This document shows positions 35,155 to 48,100 of a stretch of DNA of 64,000 nucleotides, one piece after another. The stretch spans positions 132,797,001 to 132,861,000 of the forward strand of contig CM066731.1 in NCBI GenBank assembly GCA_033961575.1. The letters are read 5' to 3'. Position 1 is the first letter of the stretch, and each line of letters opens with the position of its first letter. The notes beneath the pieces were generated by a model. The model saw only the letters and a program-made list of their open reading frames with translations. It ran no database searches and was not told the DNA's origin. The translations under genes were made by a program, and so were the position numbers. This stretch comes from Aselliscus stoliczkanus (lineage: Eukaryota > Chordata > Mammalia > Chiroptera > Hipposideridae).

Positions 35155-35655
35155 GTGGTGACATGGTTCAGGATACGCTACCCCAAAATATGGTGCCACA
35201 GCATATTGAATATTATTTTCAGTTGAAGGAGTTTGAGAAAACAGCAGAAGCAGGAAGACCTGACCTTTCCCACACCATTCTCCCTAAACAGACCATAAAA
35301 CTCTCCTGTGAGAGGTGCCTTCCCTATGCTTGGAGGAAAACAGCATCCTTAGCTCTGAAAACAATAGGACACTAAGAATTCAAGGAAAAAGGCCTTGCTA
35401 AATCTTCCCCAGTTTACTTCACTTAACTCATACTTAACACATTTTTCTGATTTACCACATTTCTCCACAACTATCCACTCTTTATCAAATGTAGCATACA
35501 AATACTCATGTCTAACCACTTCTTCGGGTCTTCATTTCCTTATGAAGACTCCTGTGTCACATAAAACACATTAAATAAATTTGTATACATTTCTCTTGTT
35601 AATCTCTCTTTGACAGTTTATTTTCAGACCCAGCCAGGCATCCTAAGAAGATGAA
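35155..35655 (+). mobile_element. Probable solo LTR (ERVL-like), plus strand
   Basis: A coherent, moderately preserved block from TGACATGGTTCAGGATACGC to CAGCCAGGCATCCTAAGAAG. It contains a polyadenylation signal-like ATTAAATAAA at about 35569-35578, placed where an LTR R region would be. The 115-codon frame at 35028-35375 crosses the 5' edge and is not a gene. I recognise it as an old mammalian LTR but cannot name it with confidence. Confidence 0.55.
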
Positions 35656-38600
35656 GGAAAACTTTTATTTACCTCAAGAGTCCTGCCCTATCCAACCTAT
35701 ATAAAATAGCATCTGCCCTCACTCTGAAATTATCCTTTTCTAGATCCTTTTTCCCTAGTTTTTTCTTCATATCATAGCATTAGATATATCTCCCAGAGTA
35801 TAATAGAATCTAATCTTATGAATATAGTGATCTCTATTTTAGTTTTGTTCTAGTCATAACAGGTCCTCAGTAGTTATTTATTGATCAAATGGATGAACCT
35901 CTGTCTACTCCCATCCCAAGGCAAATTTTCCTCAAAATGAGTTACTCACTTTAGAATAGTAAACCCAGACAATAGGTCATTCTATAGTGTTCTTCTACAG
36001 TCTAAGTCCAATGGAACTATCCAGGAGTGGTCATGAGCTCTGCTAGAATCATTCATCCTTCAACATTTTCTCACCTATATGAGTGATGGATATGACTGAT
36101 ATGACTGTATTTTTCCCAGTGTCCATCGCTTCATTGTTATATCAAACATATGTGCACACCACACACACACACACACACACACACTCACTTACATTCTCAC
36201 CCTCCAAAGCAATAATTTTCAGCAGTAGGAGGAAGAGAAATACAGTATTAACTGCTTGTAATCACGAAGCATATATCTACAATGCAATTAGAACTTTATG
36301 TATGTGGAGGAGTTTTAGTTCTTTTTTGCATTTCCTTTTTCCTACTCTCAAATGATAATTGAAGAGACTTCCGTCAGTTTTTATTATATACTCTTTTTAA
36401 CCTCTTGCTGTTGGGTTCAGTTTGACTTCACATGTAGACCCTGTGGTCCATCTTTTAAAGATGTTTCAAACTCAGCTACTTTTTGTCGTGCCACTGTACT
36501 CACAGAACTTTCTTGACCAAATCATTGGAGTAGGGCTGCTCTCAAAATAGGCACCCAGTAAGCTTCATACTTTTATGTATTTTGCGAGAAAGTGTTGGTC
36601 ATTAGATCCTACTTCCTTCAAATCAGGGTGGCACAGATTGTGCTGCTTGATCTGCTCTCCTTGTGTCCCTGCATGGGGGTTGACAAATCTGGGGCCACCG
36701 TCTCAGCAAGGTCTGCTAAGAGTGACTGATGTGGGGAAGAAAGTTAACTATTGTTCTAAGTTTACTGCTTGAAAGGACAGGAAACATAATTTGACATCTC
36801 ATTAAGATGACAATTAAGAACATTTTTAATTTGTAAACCTCTGACTAATCATTTAGAAACAAGTTGTGAAGTCATTACAGCACAAACCTTTAGAATTGAT
36901 TACAACTTGCTGGATCACAGTAATTGAGGGAGCAGAAGTTTATAAAAGATTAATCTCTTTACATTAATCTTTTTTACTCATAGTCAATGCTATTAGTTTT
37001 TTTCCCTTTAATTGCACCTATTTTTTTTACTGTTTTTCACTAGAGACTATTCTACCATGTTGATTAATATGATTACAGTATTTTGAAAAGATGGGAATTT
37101 CTGTTTTCTGAGATACTATGATTTACATGAATATCCCTTTGAGATGTAGATTCTGTCTGGCAATTGACTACGTATATAAATAAATTTTAAAAATCCATCT
37201 TCCAGCAGTCTTACTATTTATTATTCACACTGTTGATGAAAAATATATTATGAATATTTGTTTCATGAAAGACACTGTATTAGGTACTCAAAAATAGATA
37301 GTAGCAAATCACAGGTATTGTTCCAAATAAACCACTCATGAAAGCATCCTGTACAGTAACATACAAATGCAAGTGTCAGAGCAAAATAAAAACAAAATAT
37401 TTTAGTTTTGAGGAGAGAGTTGAAAGCAGTTAATTTTACTCAGGAAAATATTCCTACTATAGATATGAGCTGCTGAATTAGTCATATATAAGGAAAAGGG
37501 AAGAAGAAAAGCCAAACACGTTCTTTACAGTTTACTCTGCAAGAAATAGACAATAATTTTGATTCTTTAATGTAGGAGAATGATAACTGCCATTGATTTC
37601 TAAGTTGGCTTATAACAGTCTGATTTTTATAAAAATTGTTCTGAATCAAATTTAAATTTAAATTTTCTTCCCTCCAATTAGGAATTTGATGATTAAATTT
37701 GTGGCAAAAACACACAAAAACACACAAAAACGTTTTCTCAATTGTAAAAATAAAAGTAATACCACCAACATTAACACTGTACATTATAATATAATATTTT
37801 GTACTGCTTAAGTTATGATATGGACATTTAAGGATGGTGTTAAAGAGTAAGGTATTATGTTACTGTTTATGTTCTTTCTCTAACATTGAGAAAATTTTAG
37901 TATTTTCTTGCTTTAATTTTTGTGCTAATAAGTTGAATTGTGTATCAAATTTGAAGTATTTGAATATTTTTCTGATGCTTTTCTATAGTTGGGATATTAA
38001 CCTTGTAGACATGATAAAATGTTACTATTTACTAATTATTCTTAACTACAGTTTAATAGGAAATATTCCACCTATGTATTCTAAAAATACCTTTAAAGAT
38101 GAGTTTATGTTTTGCATTATACTTAGAGGCTGTCTCCCCTTTAATTTTAGGACATTTATTTATAGTTATGATACACAGTAGAAATTTGTTTTTGAAATAG
38201 CCAGGTTTTAAATGTAATGTTCATTTATTTGATTTAAAAAGTAAGGCTATTTCACACAAGCATAATTTTTGAAAACTGATGGATTTCTTTGAAATATTGA
38301 TTGGTATTTAAGTTATATTCCCTTTAGACTCCAACCAGATAAGTGCGTTAGTAGAAATTAATGACTAATCCTGTCACGAAACCAAAATTTTTCAAGATTG
38401 AAAATAGAGAACCAAATATCAAATCTCTTGTTTTTTACAGATGCATATTATTACAGATAATAACATTTTAATTTAATAACACGTATAAAAATCATACACT
38501 GTATTGTCTAAATATCATCACTGTTATCAGTGTATGTAGGTCGTAAGGGAAACATCAGGTTGCACACCCTCTTCCACACACTTAGGATTCAAGGGCAAGG

Positions 38601-39293
38601 TTCAGTCCCTAGGAAGTTAATAGGTTGAGTAAGTGTAGGGCAGGACTCTACTCTGACAGGGAAATAAACAGTTACAATGTAGAGATTCCGAGTTCCCAGG
38701 ACAGAGAACAAAGTTAGAATTCAAGGATAAGATTTGTGGTACAAGATAAACAAAATCTATAACAAATCAGAAGCCTGATTATCCAAATAGACCATTTAAT
38801 AAGAATAGTAGCAAGAGCAAGTGATCGTTTTTCCTATCATGTTGGCTAGAATTTCTTAAAGTCTTCCTACTTTGAGTTACTAGTAGTCTTAGAGATTGGG
38901 CCAGAGAGGTACTATATTAGATTTAGAGTTTTCTAGTCACTACAGGGGCTGAAGCTTAGGAATGCGGCAAAACCAGATACCCACTTCCTCTAGTTCAGGC
39001 TATTACAACCTTATTATTGTTCTCAATTCTTCCATCTTGGAGTCTATCATATTGTTGCTAAACAAGTTAGATGGATTTAAGATACAGATACACATGCCAT
39101 GGTATTCAGTGCTTTTGCAATGATAGTTGATCTGTTCTGCTTAGTGCTATAGAGGGCTATTTAAGTTTTATGTTTCAGCAGTATTTCACAGGAGTCTTGT
39201 CTGGGCTAATCTTGAAAATCTTCAATTAAGAAGTTCTCAGTTTTTTTCTACAAGTTATTTAATATCTAAAACCATAAAGTTCAATGGCTATAC
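35656..39293. other. AT-rich non-coding DNA
   Basis: Apart from a CA microsatellite I recognise no repeats. The 115-codon plus frame at 37834-38181 and the 100-codon minus frame at 37482-37784 are AT-rich, hydrophobic or low-complexity, and lack splice or domain support. 38500-39050 is less AT-rich and could be an unrecognised LTR. Confidence 0.4.
36158..36185 (+). repeat. (CA)n microsatellite
   Basis: About thirteen CA units, uninterrupted apart from one CC near the start. Confidence 0.95.
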
Positions 39294-39295
39294 TA

Positions 39296-39376
39296 TTGGG
39301 TTGTCAGAAAAGTCATGACTCATTTTTGCAATGAAAAACATAGAAAAAATATGTCATGACTTTTCTGACAACCCAA
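39296..39376. mobile_element. 81-bp MITE derived from mariner family 1
   Basis: The ends are perfect 24-bp inverted repeats (39296-39319 and 39353-39376), beginning TTGGGTTGTCAGAAAAGTCA, the same as the left end of the 8.2-kb mariner. Left of the element is TA (39294-39295); right of it is CA. The few bases inside, including TTTTTGCAATG and GAAAAACATAGA, correspond to the sequence just inside the left and right ends of the full element. It is therefore an internal deletion product. It has no coding capacity. Confidence 0.96.
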
Positions 39377-41019
39377 CATTTACTCATAGAGCTTTCTAGA
39401 AATACCCAGTTTATGGATCATGATTGGAAAACATTATTTTATTAATTATTTATGTTTGCAGGATCTTGAACCAAGAAATTCAGCAGTAATAGCATTAAAA
39501 AGTTATTATAAAAGAACTTCTGGTTAAAGCACAATTTCTTATATATTCTCATCACATCCCTTCTTCAAAAATGTTAATATGTTATTATAATGAGAAATAC
39601 ATTTTAGAAAGAATAAATCATTTTACTAGTTATAAATAACATTTAAATTTTTTCAGATAATGTCTCTCTCATGTTAATTATTCTTGTGCCGTTGATTAAA
39701 TTATCCTCAAAGAATTAGATTAATCCTGAAAGTCTCCTCTCATATATTTATTAATCTGTTGATGTAAACAGTGAAAAATGTTAACCTCAAACACTTGTTT
39801 ATTACTAACTATAATAAACATATTTTTTAAATTTATACTTAAAAATGATTACTATAATTTCTAAATCAGCTAATAACTACCTTTAGACTTTAAAAGTGGT
39901 GTCTGCTCAAGTAAAAGCTGTTTTATTTTTCAGAATTCTCATTCTGTAGTTAGCATAAAGCATTTTCATCTCTAGAGCAACTTTCTAAGTTTAATATAAC
40001 CTCCATTCTTACAAGTAAGTAGAAAATGATTTATGTTTTTTCATTTCTAGCTTTACGTAAAGCATAGAATTACTCACAATAAAAATGCATTATTCAGGAA
40101 ATCTTTCTCTACTGGAAAATTTCCAGGCGAATATCTCTACCAAAGAGGAAAGCTTGTTTAATAATGGGCCTCAGTGCATTATCATACAATCTATGTAAGT
40201 ATTTGCTATCTGAAGATCAGCCCATTGGGTGCAATTGATTTAGAAAAATGTACTTGGATTGATTTCTGGGCTCTCAATATGGAATCCTCTCTTTAATGAA
40301 TATGGTGGATGGACTAAGAAGGAACTGAAACACAATTTATTAAAGATGATTAGTAGAGCTTGAAACTTTTGGAAAGTACATTTATTATCTTTTGCTAAAT
40401 CCTCAGGAAATAAGAAGTTCTGACAAGATCTTGTATTATAATGTGTAAAACCTACTTAAGACTTGCAAGCAGAAAATGAGAAATTAAACAGCTTAGCTGT
40501 GAATTATTTTCTTTCATAGAGCATTAAACATTAATAGGATAATATTTCTATTTAGAACCAAGAAACAGTATCTAATTAATATAGTAACCTATTTATTCAT
40601 GTGATTCATCTAACTGTATTAATAACATTTTTCTTGATCTCAAAAGAAAATGCTCTATTAGCCATTATTTTCTACAAAAAAAAGAAATGAAACATTTTGA
40701 TTTGTGTAAGCTTGCGGTATTTTCTTAGGAAATGTTTAGAAAGCGTTTTAGTATTGGCACTTTAAGGTCAAGATGTATATTCTGTTCCTATTCAATTACC
40801 CACTCAGGGTGATGAAAAGTTCAGGAAGAGTCACTTGTATGCATCAGGTACTTAGATTGCTAAGATTTCTATCTCATTCTGGTCTTGCTTGACTCACAAG
40901 CATCAATGCCAAGGAGGAGAACAGGTGAGACAATAAAGATAAGTAAGTACAGGATTTATTGCTCATACTGAATTAACCAGAGTCAGTACCAATTAATCAG
41001 TAGTTCATAGATCCTCTAT
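39377..41019. other. AT-rich non-coding DNA
   Basis: Nothing recognised. Confidence 0.45.
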
Positions 41020-41205
41020 GCAGCCTTGCTTCTCAGACATTAATATGCCTACAAATCCCCTTGAAATCTTGTAAAATTGTAGATTCTGATTCACTAGGTC
41101 AGGGGTGGGAGGTGGGGATGAAATTCAGCAGTTCTAACCAACTTGTGAGTGCCCACCGTGATGGTGCACAGTCCACACTTGGAGTGGACTGGTCTGGAGC
41201 ACAGC
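41020..41205 (+). mobile_element. hAT-Charlie MITE (MER5-like), diverged
   Basis: CCTTGAAATCTTGTAAAATT, GTAGATTCTGATTCACTAGG, TCAGGGGTGGGAGG and AATTCAGCAGTTCTAACCAA match a common MER5-type element in order. The outermost terminal repeats are eroded. Confidence 0.7.
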
Positions 41206-41886
41206 AGACTCATGGTTACCCTTGCCTGAGGCACCATCATTCCCATTAACACCTCCCTAAACTGTCCCCCATGATGAAGCTCACCAGACCCATTTGTAAT
41301 TTGTTGTCATTATAACTTTAATACTGTAGGTGGAGGTCTTTTGCAAGGGCAAAAGAGATATTTAACTTGATTTGGTAAGAGAACTATTTGTTGGTCAACC
41401 GCTATTATTTTACAATGCTATCTATAGATTCGTTCTCTTTCTCCATCTCTCTTTTCCTGCCCAAAGTTTGGCCAAACTGTAAAAACTTCAATGCTTTTTA
41501 TTTCTACCTAGCTAATTCTAATGACCTTCCCTTAATCTTTTCAATAGATTCTCCTGCTGATCAATATTTCAAACTCTACTTAATCCATTAAGCATTTGGG
41601 AAATATGATGTTTATTTTTAACATAAATTCTATGCATTTACCTTGTTAGAATTTAAAAAAAAAAAAGACAAGAAAAAAGAAAGAAAGAAAAAAAACATGA
41701 TGGAAGAGAATAAAACTCCCTCAAAGACTTATAATATACATACACAAAATAAGCTTAGATGAAATATAAAAAACAAATCACTTTCTAACCCTCTGTACAC
41801 TTGAAAAGAGACTTCCAGTTTGTTTTGCTATGTAAACCTTTGTAGATGCAGAGATAACTTAAATTTGTATCACAAAGACACTTTAT
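41206..41886. other. Non-coding DNA with A-rich low-complexity tract
   Basis: A-rich AAGAAAGAAAG tract near 41655-41695. No gene. Confidence 0.45.
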
Positions 41887-42303
41887 ATAGATTATCTTTT
41901 GTTTTTTTAAGATTTTGTTGGAGAATTGGGGGAGGGGAACACCTTTGGGGAACTGGGGAAGGGAAACAGACAAGTTGCTGTCCTTTTGTTCTTCAGTCTA
42001 GTTGTGGAGGACATTGCTTCACTGGCCCATGTTGGTATCATCATTGCGCTCTTCCTGGGTGAGGCAGATAAGTTGCCGGCCTCTGGACAGCCACTCATGG
42101 CAGCTCTTGGCAGCTCACACTGTAGCCTATGGCAGCCCACTGCAGCAGGCGCTGTCCCAGGGACTCACAGCACACCATCTTAGCTGTAGAGGGTAGTATC
42201 ACTGGCCCTCATATGTGGGACCAGACCAGGCATCCCTGCTCAGAGCTGGCGCCCCAAACCATCTCTTAACCAATGTGCCACTCTGCCGGCCATAGATTAT
42301 CTT
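41887..42303 (-). mobile_element. Composite 393-bp tRNA SINE, minus strand
   Basis: The element body 41899-42291 is bounded by a perfect 12-bp duplication, ATAGATTATCTT (41887-41898 and 42292-42303), so the whole is one insertion. Read on the minus strand it has a family-A-like tRNA head ending in CACATATGAGGGCCAGTGAT, then ACTACCCTC. An unrelated middle follows, with a second CATGGGCCAGTGAAG block. The tail contains CAACTAGACTGAAG, AGGACAGCAACTTG, TTCCCTTCCCCAG and a short A-rich end, and recalls yinpterochiropteran bat SINEs. Overlapping frames on both strands (41820-42196) are not genes. Confidence 0.88.
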
Positions 42304-43094
42304 TATCTTTTTGATTTGAAGCAATTGATGAGGAAAGTGAGACCTATCATCGCTCAGATGATATACTTTGAATGATATTGAAAGTTACTTCTGCCTCCAT
42401 ATATTTGTCTTTTCTGTACATTTCCAATAGGAAATCTATTAGATTATTTCTTCAACTAAGCCATGTAAGTCTTGACAGTTATTGTTTAAACATAATTGCA
42501 AACCAGAAAGTACCTTGAGAATTTATAAAGTTCATTCTTGTTATGTCCTCCAGCCAGTGTTTTCTGTATCCCTTCCTTCCTGTCTTCTCACATATCTTCT
42601 AAATGTGACAAGTCTCCAGTACCCTCCTCTTGATTTTCTCTTTTTCTTTTATTGTGTTAGTTTAGCTATTATTAACACAGGTTCATTTTCTTCGGGCTGG
42701 ACATTTTTTAAGTTGTAAAGAGTACATATGACACTCTGAATGCTTACTTAGGATTAGTTTTCTTCAGCTCCAGAAATACATTTCTACTTACTTGTATACA
42801 TCTACAAAATATGTAAAAAACTAGATGGGAATTTGGTTTGAGAGAAACTCCATTAAATATTCTAATAATGTGTAGATATAATATGTTTAGGTTAATATGC
42901 TTCTTATTTTATATTCTCTATGTTAGTTATATTAGTTTTATGTGCCATTTTATATTCTATTAGTTCAAGTTAGTTATCTGTTAGTTTAGTGATAAGAATC
43001 ATATCCATTACTAACAATTCCCCTTTCAAGTGCACTGATAAACTTGTTTATTATTAATTTCTTCAGAATGCTCTTCTCTCTCAGAATGGAAAAT
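42304..43094. other. AT-rich non-coding DNA
   Basis: Nothing recognised. TTAGTTA-type short repeats are frequent at 42920-43000. Confidence 0.45.
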
Positions 43095-43353
43095 ATTTAC
43101 TGGTAGCTTTAAATAATGCAAATACAACAACAAAAATCATGCAACAGGTTTTTGTTTTACAGGGATAATTCAATTTATGTATAAGTAATTGTAGGGAAAT
43201 CATAAAGTATATATACTTTCAGAGGGATAAGTAATTCTGTTTTACATTTATAATCCCTGAGTGTCTGTCTGATTCCCTACAATTTCTGATACATAAATTG
43301 AATTATCCTTTTAAAGCAAAAATCTGTTGCATGATTTAAAGCTACCAGTAAAT
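43095..43353. repeat. Long imperfect inverted repeat (possible MITE)
   Basis: The left arm 43095-43201 and right arm 43271-43353 are reverse complements over about 80 bp. Matching blocks include TTTACTGGTAGCTTTAAAT, GATAATTCAATTTATGTAT and AATTGTAGGGA. The left arm carries an extra block of about 23 bp near 43114-43138. The loop of about 69 bp contains its own 16-bp palindrome, AAAGTATATATACTTT (43204-43219), and an AGGGAT/ATCCCT pair. There is no coding frame. I do not recognise the family. Confidence 0.85.
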
Positions 43354-44579
43354 TAAATTAAATATCGAAAGTGAATAAGTGCATATTCATTTAATCAATA
43401 AAACTCTTCCCTGTATTACATTATTGTGACATAGCCTATTTGTAAATAGTAATATCTGTTATAAAACATAAAACATATTTTCTTGATAGTTTTGTATAGT
43501 TTACTGGAAAATGTTTCTTTTCTCATCTTAGATAGAAATGGCTTGCACATTGTTAAATGACTGCCTCAAATCCTTTAGCAACTTGTTTCATTTAGCATTA
43601 CAAATACATTATTTTGGTTTAGTACGGTATATATTTTTATTCTCATGATTTAATTATTTTCATTAATATTCCTAAATTACAGAGCAGGGCTTCTAGAAGC
43701 ATTGAATTCTTATCCCGTAAAACTTACCATAATTAAAATAAAATAATTTAATTAAATAAGTGATTAAAGAAATTTAAAAGAAAAAATAAATGCCTTCATT
43801 GTTTTAACTACTTCAGAAGTTTGGAGTTAATTATGAAATAACTATGAAATAAATATAATAATGTATATATTGGAAATTAGTTAAAAATTTCTGAAGTTTA
43901 TGCTATAATGCATAAAGGTTAATGGTACAAAGAATCATGAAAAAAAGAGGAATAGACATTTTGTTAACCACAAAGGTAGAATATATTTATAGAAATGAGG
44001 TATCAATTTTTAACATGTCATATATTATTTACAACACTTTACCAATATAATAATAAAAAGGAAACAGTGGCTGAGAGTTTAGAAGCTTTGTAGTGACATT
44101 AAATTGCCATTATATATACTTCCAAAACAGGTACTTCCAATCTGAAATTCAGGACAGTCTCTTAATTGTTAGTCTAGAAAACAGAAGATAGTTAAATTTT
44201 GGAGGTCAGGTCTATCAGATTTAGCAGCTAAAATACATCATCATCTCATAGCTGGGAATCTGTCCTGTTACTTATTCCTAAGAAGTAAGCTGACATTCCT
44301 CAAGGGGATTCTTTTCGAAGAGCAGCCATAATGTAGGTATTTCTTGCTAATTTCATGGCCATCTATAAGCTGTATATAAATATAATAATAATAAAGATGT
44401 TGAAGATGTTATTGTCATCAAAACACAGATGTCTATTTCTGAGACATCTAATCAAATCCTTATTTTCTGGGAATGGCTCACCAATTTTCAAATTAGCTAT
44501 ATTAAAATAATAGGTAATAGATTATTGAAAAATTGTAAATTACTACAAATTTTTTTAAATTAGTCAATAAAATTGATTT
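43354..44579. other. AT-rich non-coding DNA
   Basis: Nothing recognised. Confidence 0.45.
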
Positions 44580-45110
44580 ATTCTTGGCATACAGCTCTAT
44601 GATTTACACATGTATAGATTCATATAACAACCACCATGATGGGGATACAGACAGTTCCATCACCTGAGAATCTCACTTTGTGCCTTTATAATTGTGCCTT
44701 GATTAACCCTTTATAATCACACCCTTGTCCCTTCCTAATCCCCCAGAATCACTGATCTGTTCTCCATTACTTTAATTTTGTCTTTTTGATAATGTTATAA
44801 ATTAATATAATGTTATAAAATTATAGTCATATAATATGTAACCTTTAGAGACTGGCTTCTTTTACTCAGCACATTTGCCTGTGACATTCACTTAAGTTGT
44901 TGCATATATCTACAATCCCTTTTTATTGCTTAATAGTATTTCATTGTATGAATGAACCATCAGTTGGTGGGTTGTTCCAGATTTTGGCAATTATGAAAAG
45001 AGCTGTTATAAACATTCATGTACAGGTTTTTGTATGAACCTGTTTTCATTTTTCTAGGGTAAATACTCAGGAGTAGGATTGCTGGATCATATGGTAAGTT
45101 GATGGATTTT
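44580..45110 (-). mobile_element. Old L1 3' end, minus strand
   Basis: Antisense L1M 3'UTR/ORF2 end: ATAACAACCACCATGATGGG, GTTCCATCACCTGAGAA, ATAATCACACCC, TTAATAGTATTTCATTGTAT, then GGGTTGTTCCAGATTTTGGC, GGTAAATACTCAGGAGTAGG and ATTGCTGGATCATATGGTAA. Confidence 0.88.
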
Positions 45111-48100
45111 TCTTTGTCAAGAGCTTTCTCATGACTGGCTGGACTGTGAAAATTCTGTGAGTCCTTGACTACAGATTTCAGTAATCATAGGGCTCTGAAG
45201 GTAGGAGAATTATATAAAGAAGAAAAAGGGGAGAGAGCTAATAATTTGGAATTTGTCCCAATCACATACTTGAACAACAAAAAAGAGCTCAATTCAGAAA
45301 CAGAAAACTGTAGTTGTTAGTTTAACAGATATCAATCATTTGTTTATTTTTCTTTGTGAACTGTATAGGATATTTAGTAATTTTTTGTACACTGGAAAAT
45401 AGTGACTAAAACTACCACCCTGTCTCTTTAGTCTGGTTTTGTTGAGTAATATTCTGCCAGAACTCCAAATGATATGGCATATAAACTCTGACCTGGGATA
45501 TGGCCAGCATCCTGACTATGCTCATGCCTATATGATTTGCCTGGTGTTATATTCTAAATTTATACTTGATTGGATCAAGCATATATGAGCATGCCTTCAC
45601 TCACTGTTCAATTGAAAAGAGACTAAAGGAAAAATAAGATGCTAAGTAATTCTAATGTAGTTATAGGGGTGTGAGAAATCTGTAAAGGATCTGAGATTTT
45701 ACCAAAGTTATAAGCTAACATGTTAGACTGCCACAGTAATCATGGATGCTGGCAGGAAACATGAGACTCCTAGGTCTGAGGTGAAAGGTTTTATTATTCT
45801 TAGTCTAGCAAGGAACATGAGCATCAGTATACTGTTTCCAGTCCCCTTGCCTCCTTTTCCGTAGAGGTAATGTGAATGGACCCAGATAGATATCTACACA
45901 TGCAATAGGTTACATTATAGGGAAACTTGAGTTTAGGAGACCAAATATTTTATAATAGATAGTGAGCACTCCTGCATTTACTCTGGAAGGAGTCACTATT
46001 TATATCTTCCAGTGCAGAAACTGTACACACACACAAAATTGGCAAAAAGTTCCTCACAAGACATGTAGAAATTCAAGAGCTGTCCCCCAACAGGATGCAT
46101 TAATATATTGAAAGCAACTCAATCCTTGCCCCCCATCACATTTACATCACCTTCCCCACCCATTACTCTTCCATAAACCTCAGTTAATCAAGGGAAAATG
46201 CATTTTGCAGTATGGATGTAAAAAGATATGTCTAAGAGTTTGTAGAAATTTGGAAAATAATATAGTATATTTTATAAAGTGATGCAAGGAAAATATGGTT
46301 ATTAGAATGTGAGGAAACCAAAATATTTTACTTGCTATATCATGATAGAAAAAAACCTACTGGCCAAGGATTCTGGAAGGTAAACAATTTAAAAGCGTTA
46401 AACACTTAAAACTTACCAGTAGTCAGTTGCTAAAATTTATTTCTCAAATTATACTTAAGATCATATCAATAGAACTAAATTTTTATTATACTATATATTT
46501 GGACAAATGTTTTGTAGTCTTTCATAATTTGTTCTTATATATTTGAGGCCAAATAACTGTAAGTAGTTATGTCAAAATTAAAAATAATATGCTTGGTTTT
46601 CAGGATTTTTATTATGAAAATTAGAAAAAGCCACTGGATAAATTGTCTATAAAATATAAATAAATGAAAAAGTCACTAAGAAAAAGTTAAAAGTTGGATA
46701 TTATCAAACTTAACCTAATAATTATAACAACATTCTAATTCTTAATTTTTAAAGAAAACAGACTTTTGAATGTTACATAGCTCTTGGTAATTTCTCCATT
46801 TTACTATCACTTTTCTTATTCATGTTTCTTGATTCAAAAGCAGTTAATGTTAAAATTAAGCAATCATGGATAATCCTGATAAAAATCACAGGAAAATATT
46901 ATCATACATAATAATAATTACATATTTTGGGTTTCTGCCCCTTCTGAACCAATACCAATGAAAGCAAGTAGAAAGTAAAGGTGTTAGTTGACACTGTTAA
47001 AAATGTTAGTGTGAAAACATAAGCTGTTAGCAACTCTAAAATTTGACAGAATATTTTTATACCTTTTAAAGAAAGCAATTAATGTAAAGCAAGGGACAAA
47101 ATGGAATTAAGCATAATATTGGTATTATTAAGTTATCTCTAAAATATTCTACAACAACATAGAAATTATACATTTTAACTTACTTTTTCAATAAATTCTG
47201 CCATGAAGTGAATAGTTTCATTGTTTTCATGTCACTTTTCTCCTATCAGTTTGGATTATTGTATGAAAAGATTGTATTATTGAGAAAGAATTGAAGAGTG
47301 GTTATTGAAAGAAAATATTGCCATATTTCAGCTCTTGATCATGTATCTGCTCATGTACACCCTTTCTTCCATACACTCAATAAACTAATTCCCCTTTAGG
47401 GGTACAAATTCAAAGTTCTATCAGAATAAAAAAGCTAAAAATCAAGATTTCTGAGTCTATTGTCCCTATGTATTTGGATATTTTTTACCTACCAAACCAT
47501 AAACTCAAATACACATTTCTTCCCTAACACAGCCAGCGTCTGAGATGTGAATAATAAGTTCACGAATTGGTGAAAAAAATCCCATTTGGGGGGAAAAAAA
47601 ATTAAAGACACACATAGATTTATTTGTGCATGGCAATTATCATATCCCATTACAAGGAATAATATAGATTATCTGCCCTGATGGTGAAGTAGGTCTCTTA
47701 ATTCGTCTATCAAGCAAATCTTTATTTTGCTTTCTGAAGGAAACCCTTTCTCACTGCCCTTAACACTCTTGGTTTTGAACTTTAGGAAACTCAATATTAT
47801 TTTTTTCATCGTCTAAACTTGTGTCACTCCCTATTAAAGGTTACCTCATGATCCAAGAAAGCTACTGGACCTACTGCTATTCACACATTTCACATAGGGA
47901 GTAGGAAGGTTGGGAAAGGTACCAGGAAGGTTTTCTTCCTAGTTGTATTAGTCCTGTTTAAGGAGCTACCTAGGAAGACCAACAGAAAGTTGGCCACTTA
48001 TATTTCTTGGCCATCCCTTGCTGCCAAGTAGGCCTGAAAATATAGTCTTCTAGCCAAGCACATTGCTTATCTGCAATTATAGTGCTGTAAGTAACAGTGA

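Noticed and set aside
35028..35375. 115-codon plus-strand frame
   Set aside because: It overlaps a probable solo LTR and begins in unrelated DNA upstream of it.
37834..38181. 115-codon plus-strand frame resembling a membrane protein
   Set aside because: The hydrophobic composition follows from T-rich DNA; there is no conserved motif or promoter context.
41820..42196. Several overlapping frames in GC-rich DNA, both strands
   Set aside because: All lie within the composite SINE bounded by its 12-bp target duplication.
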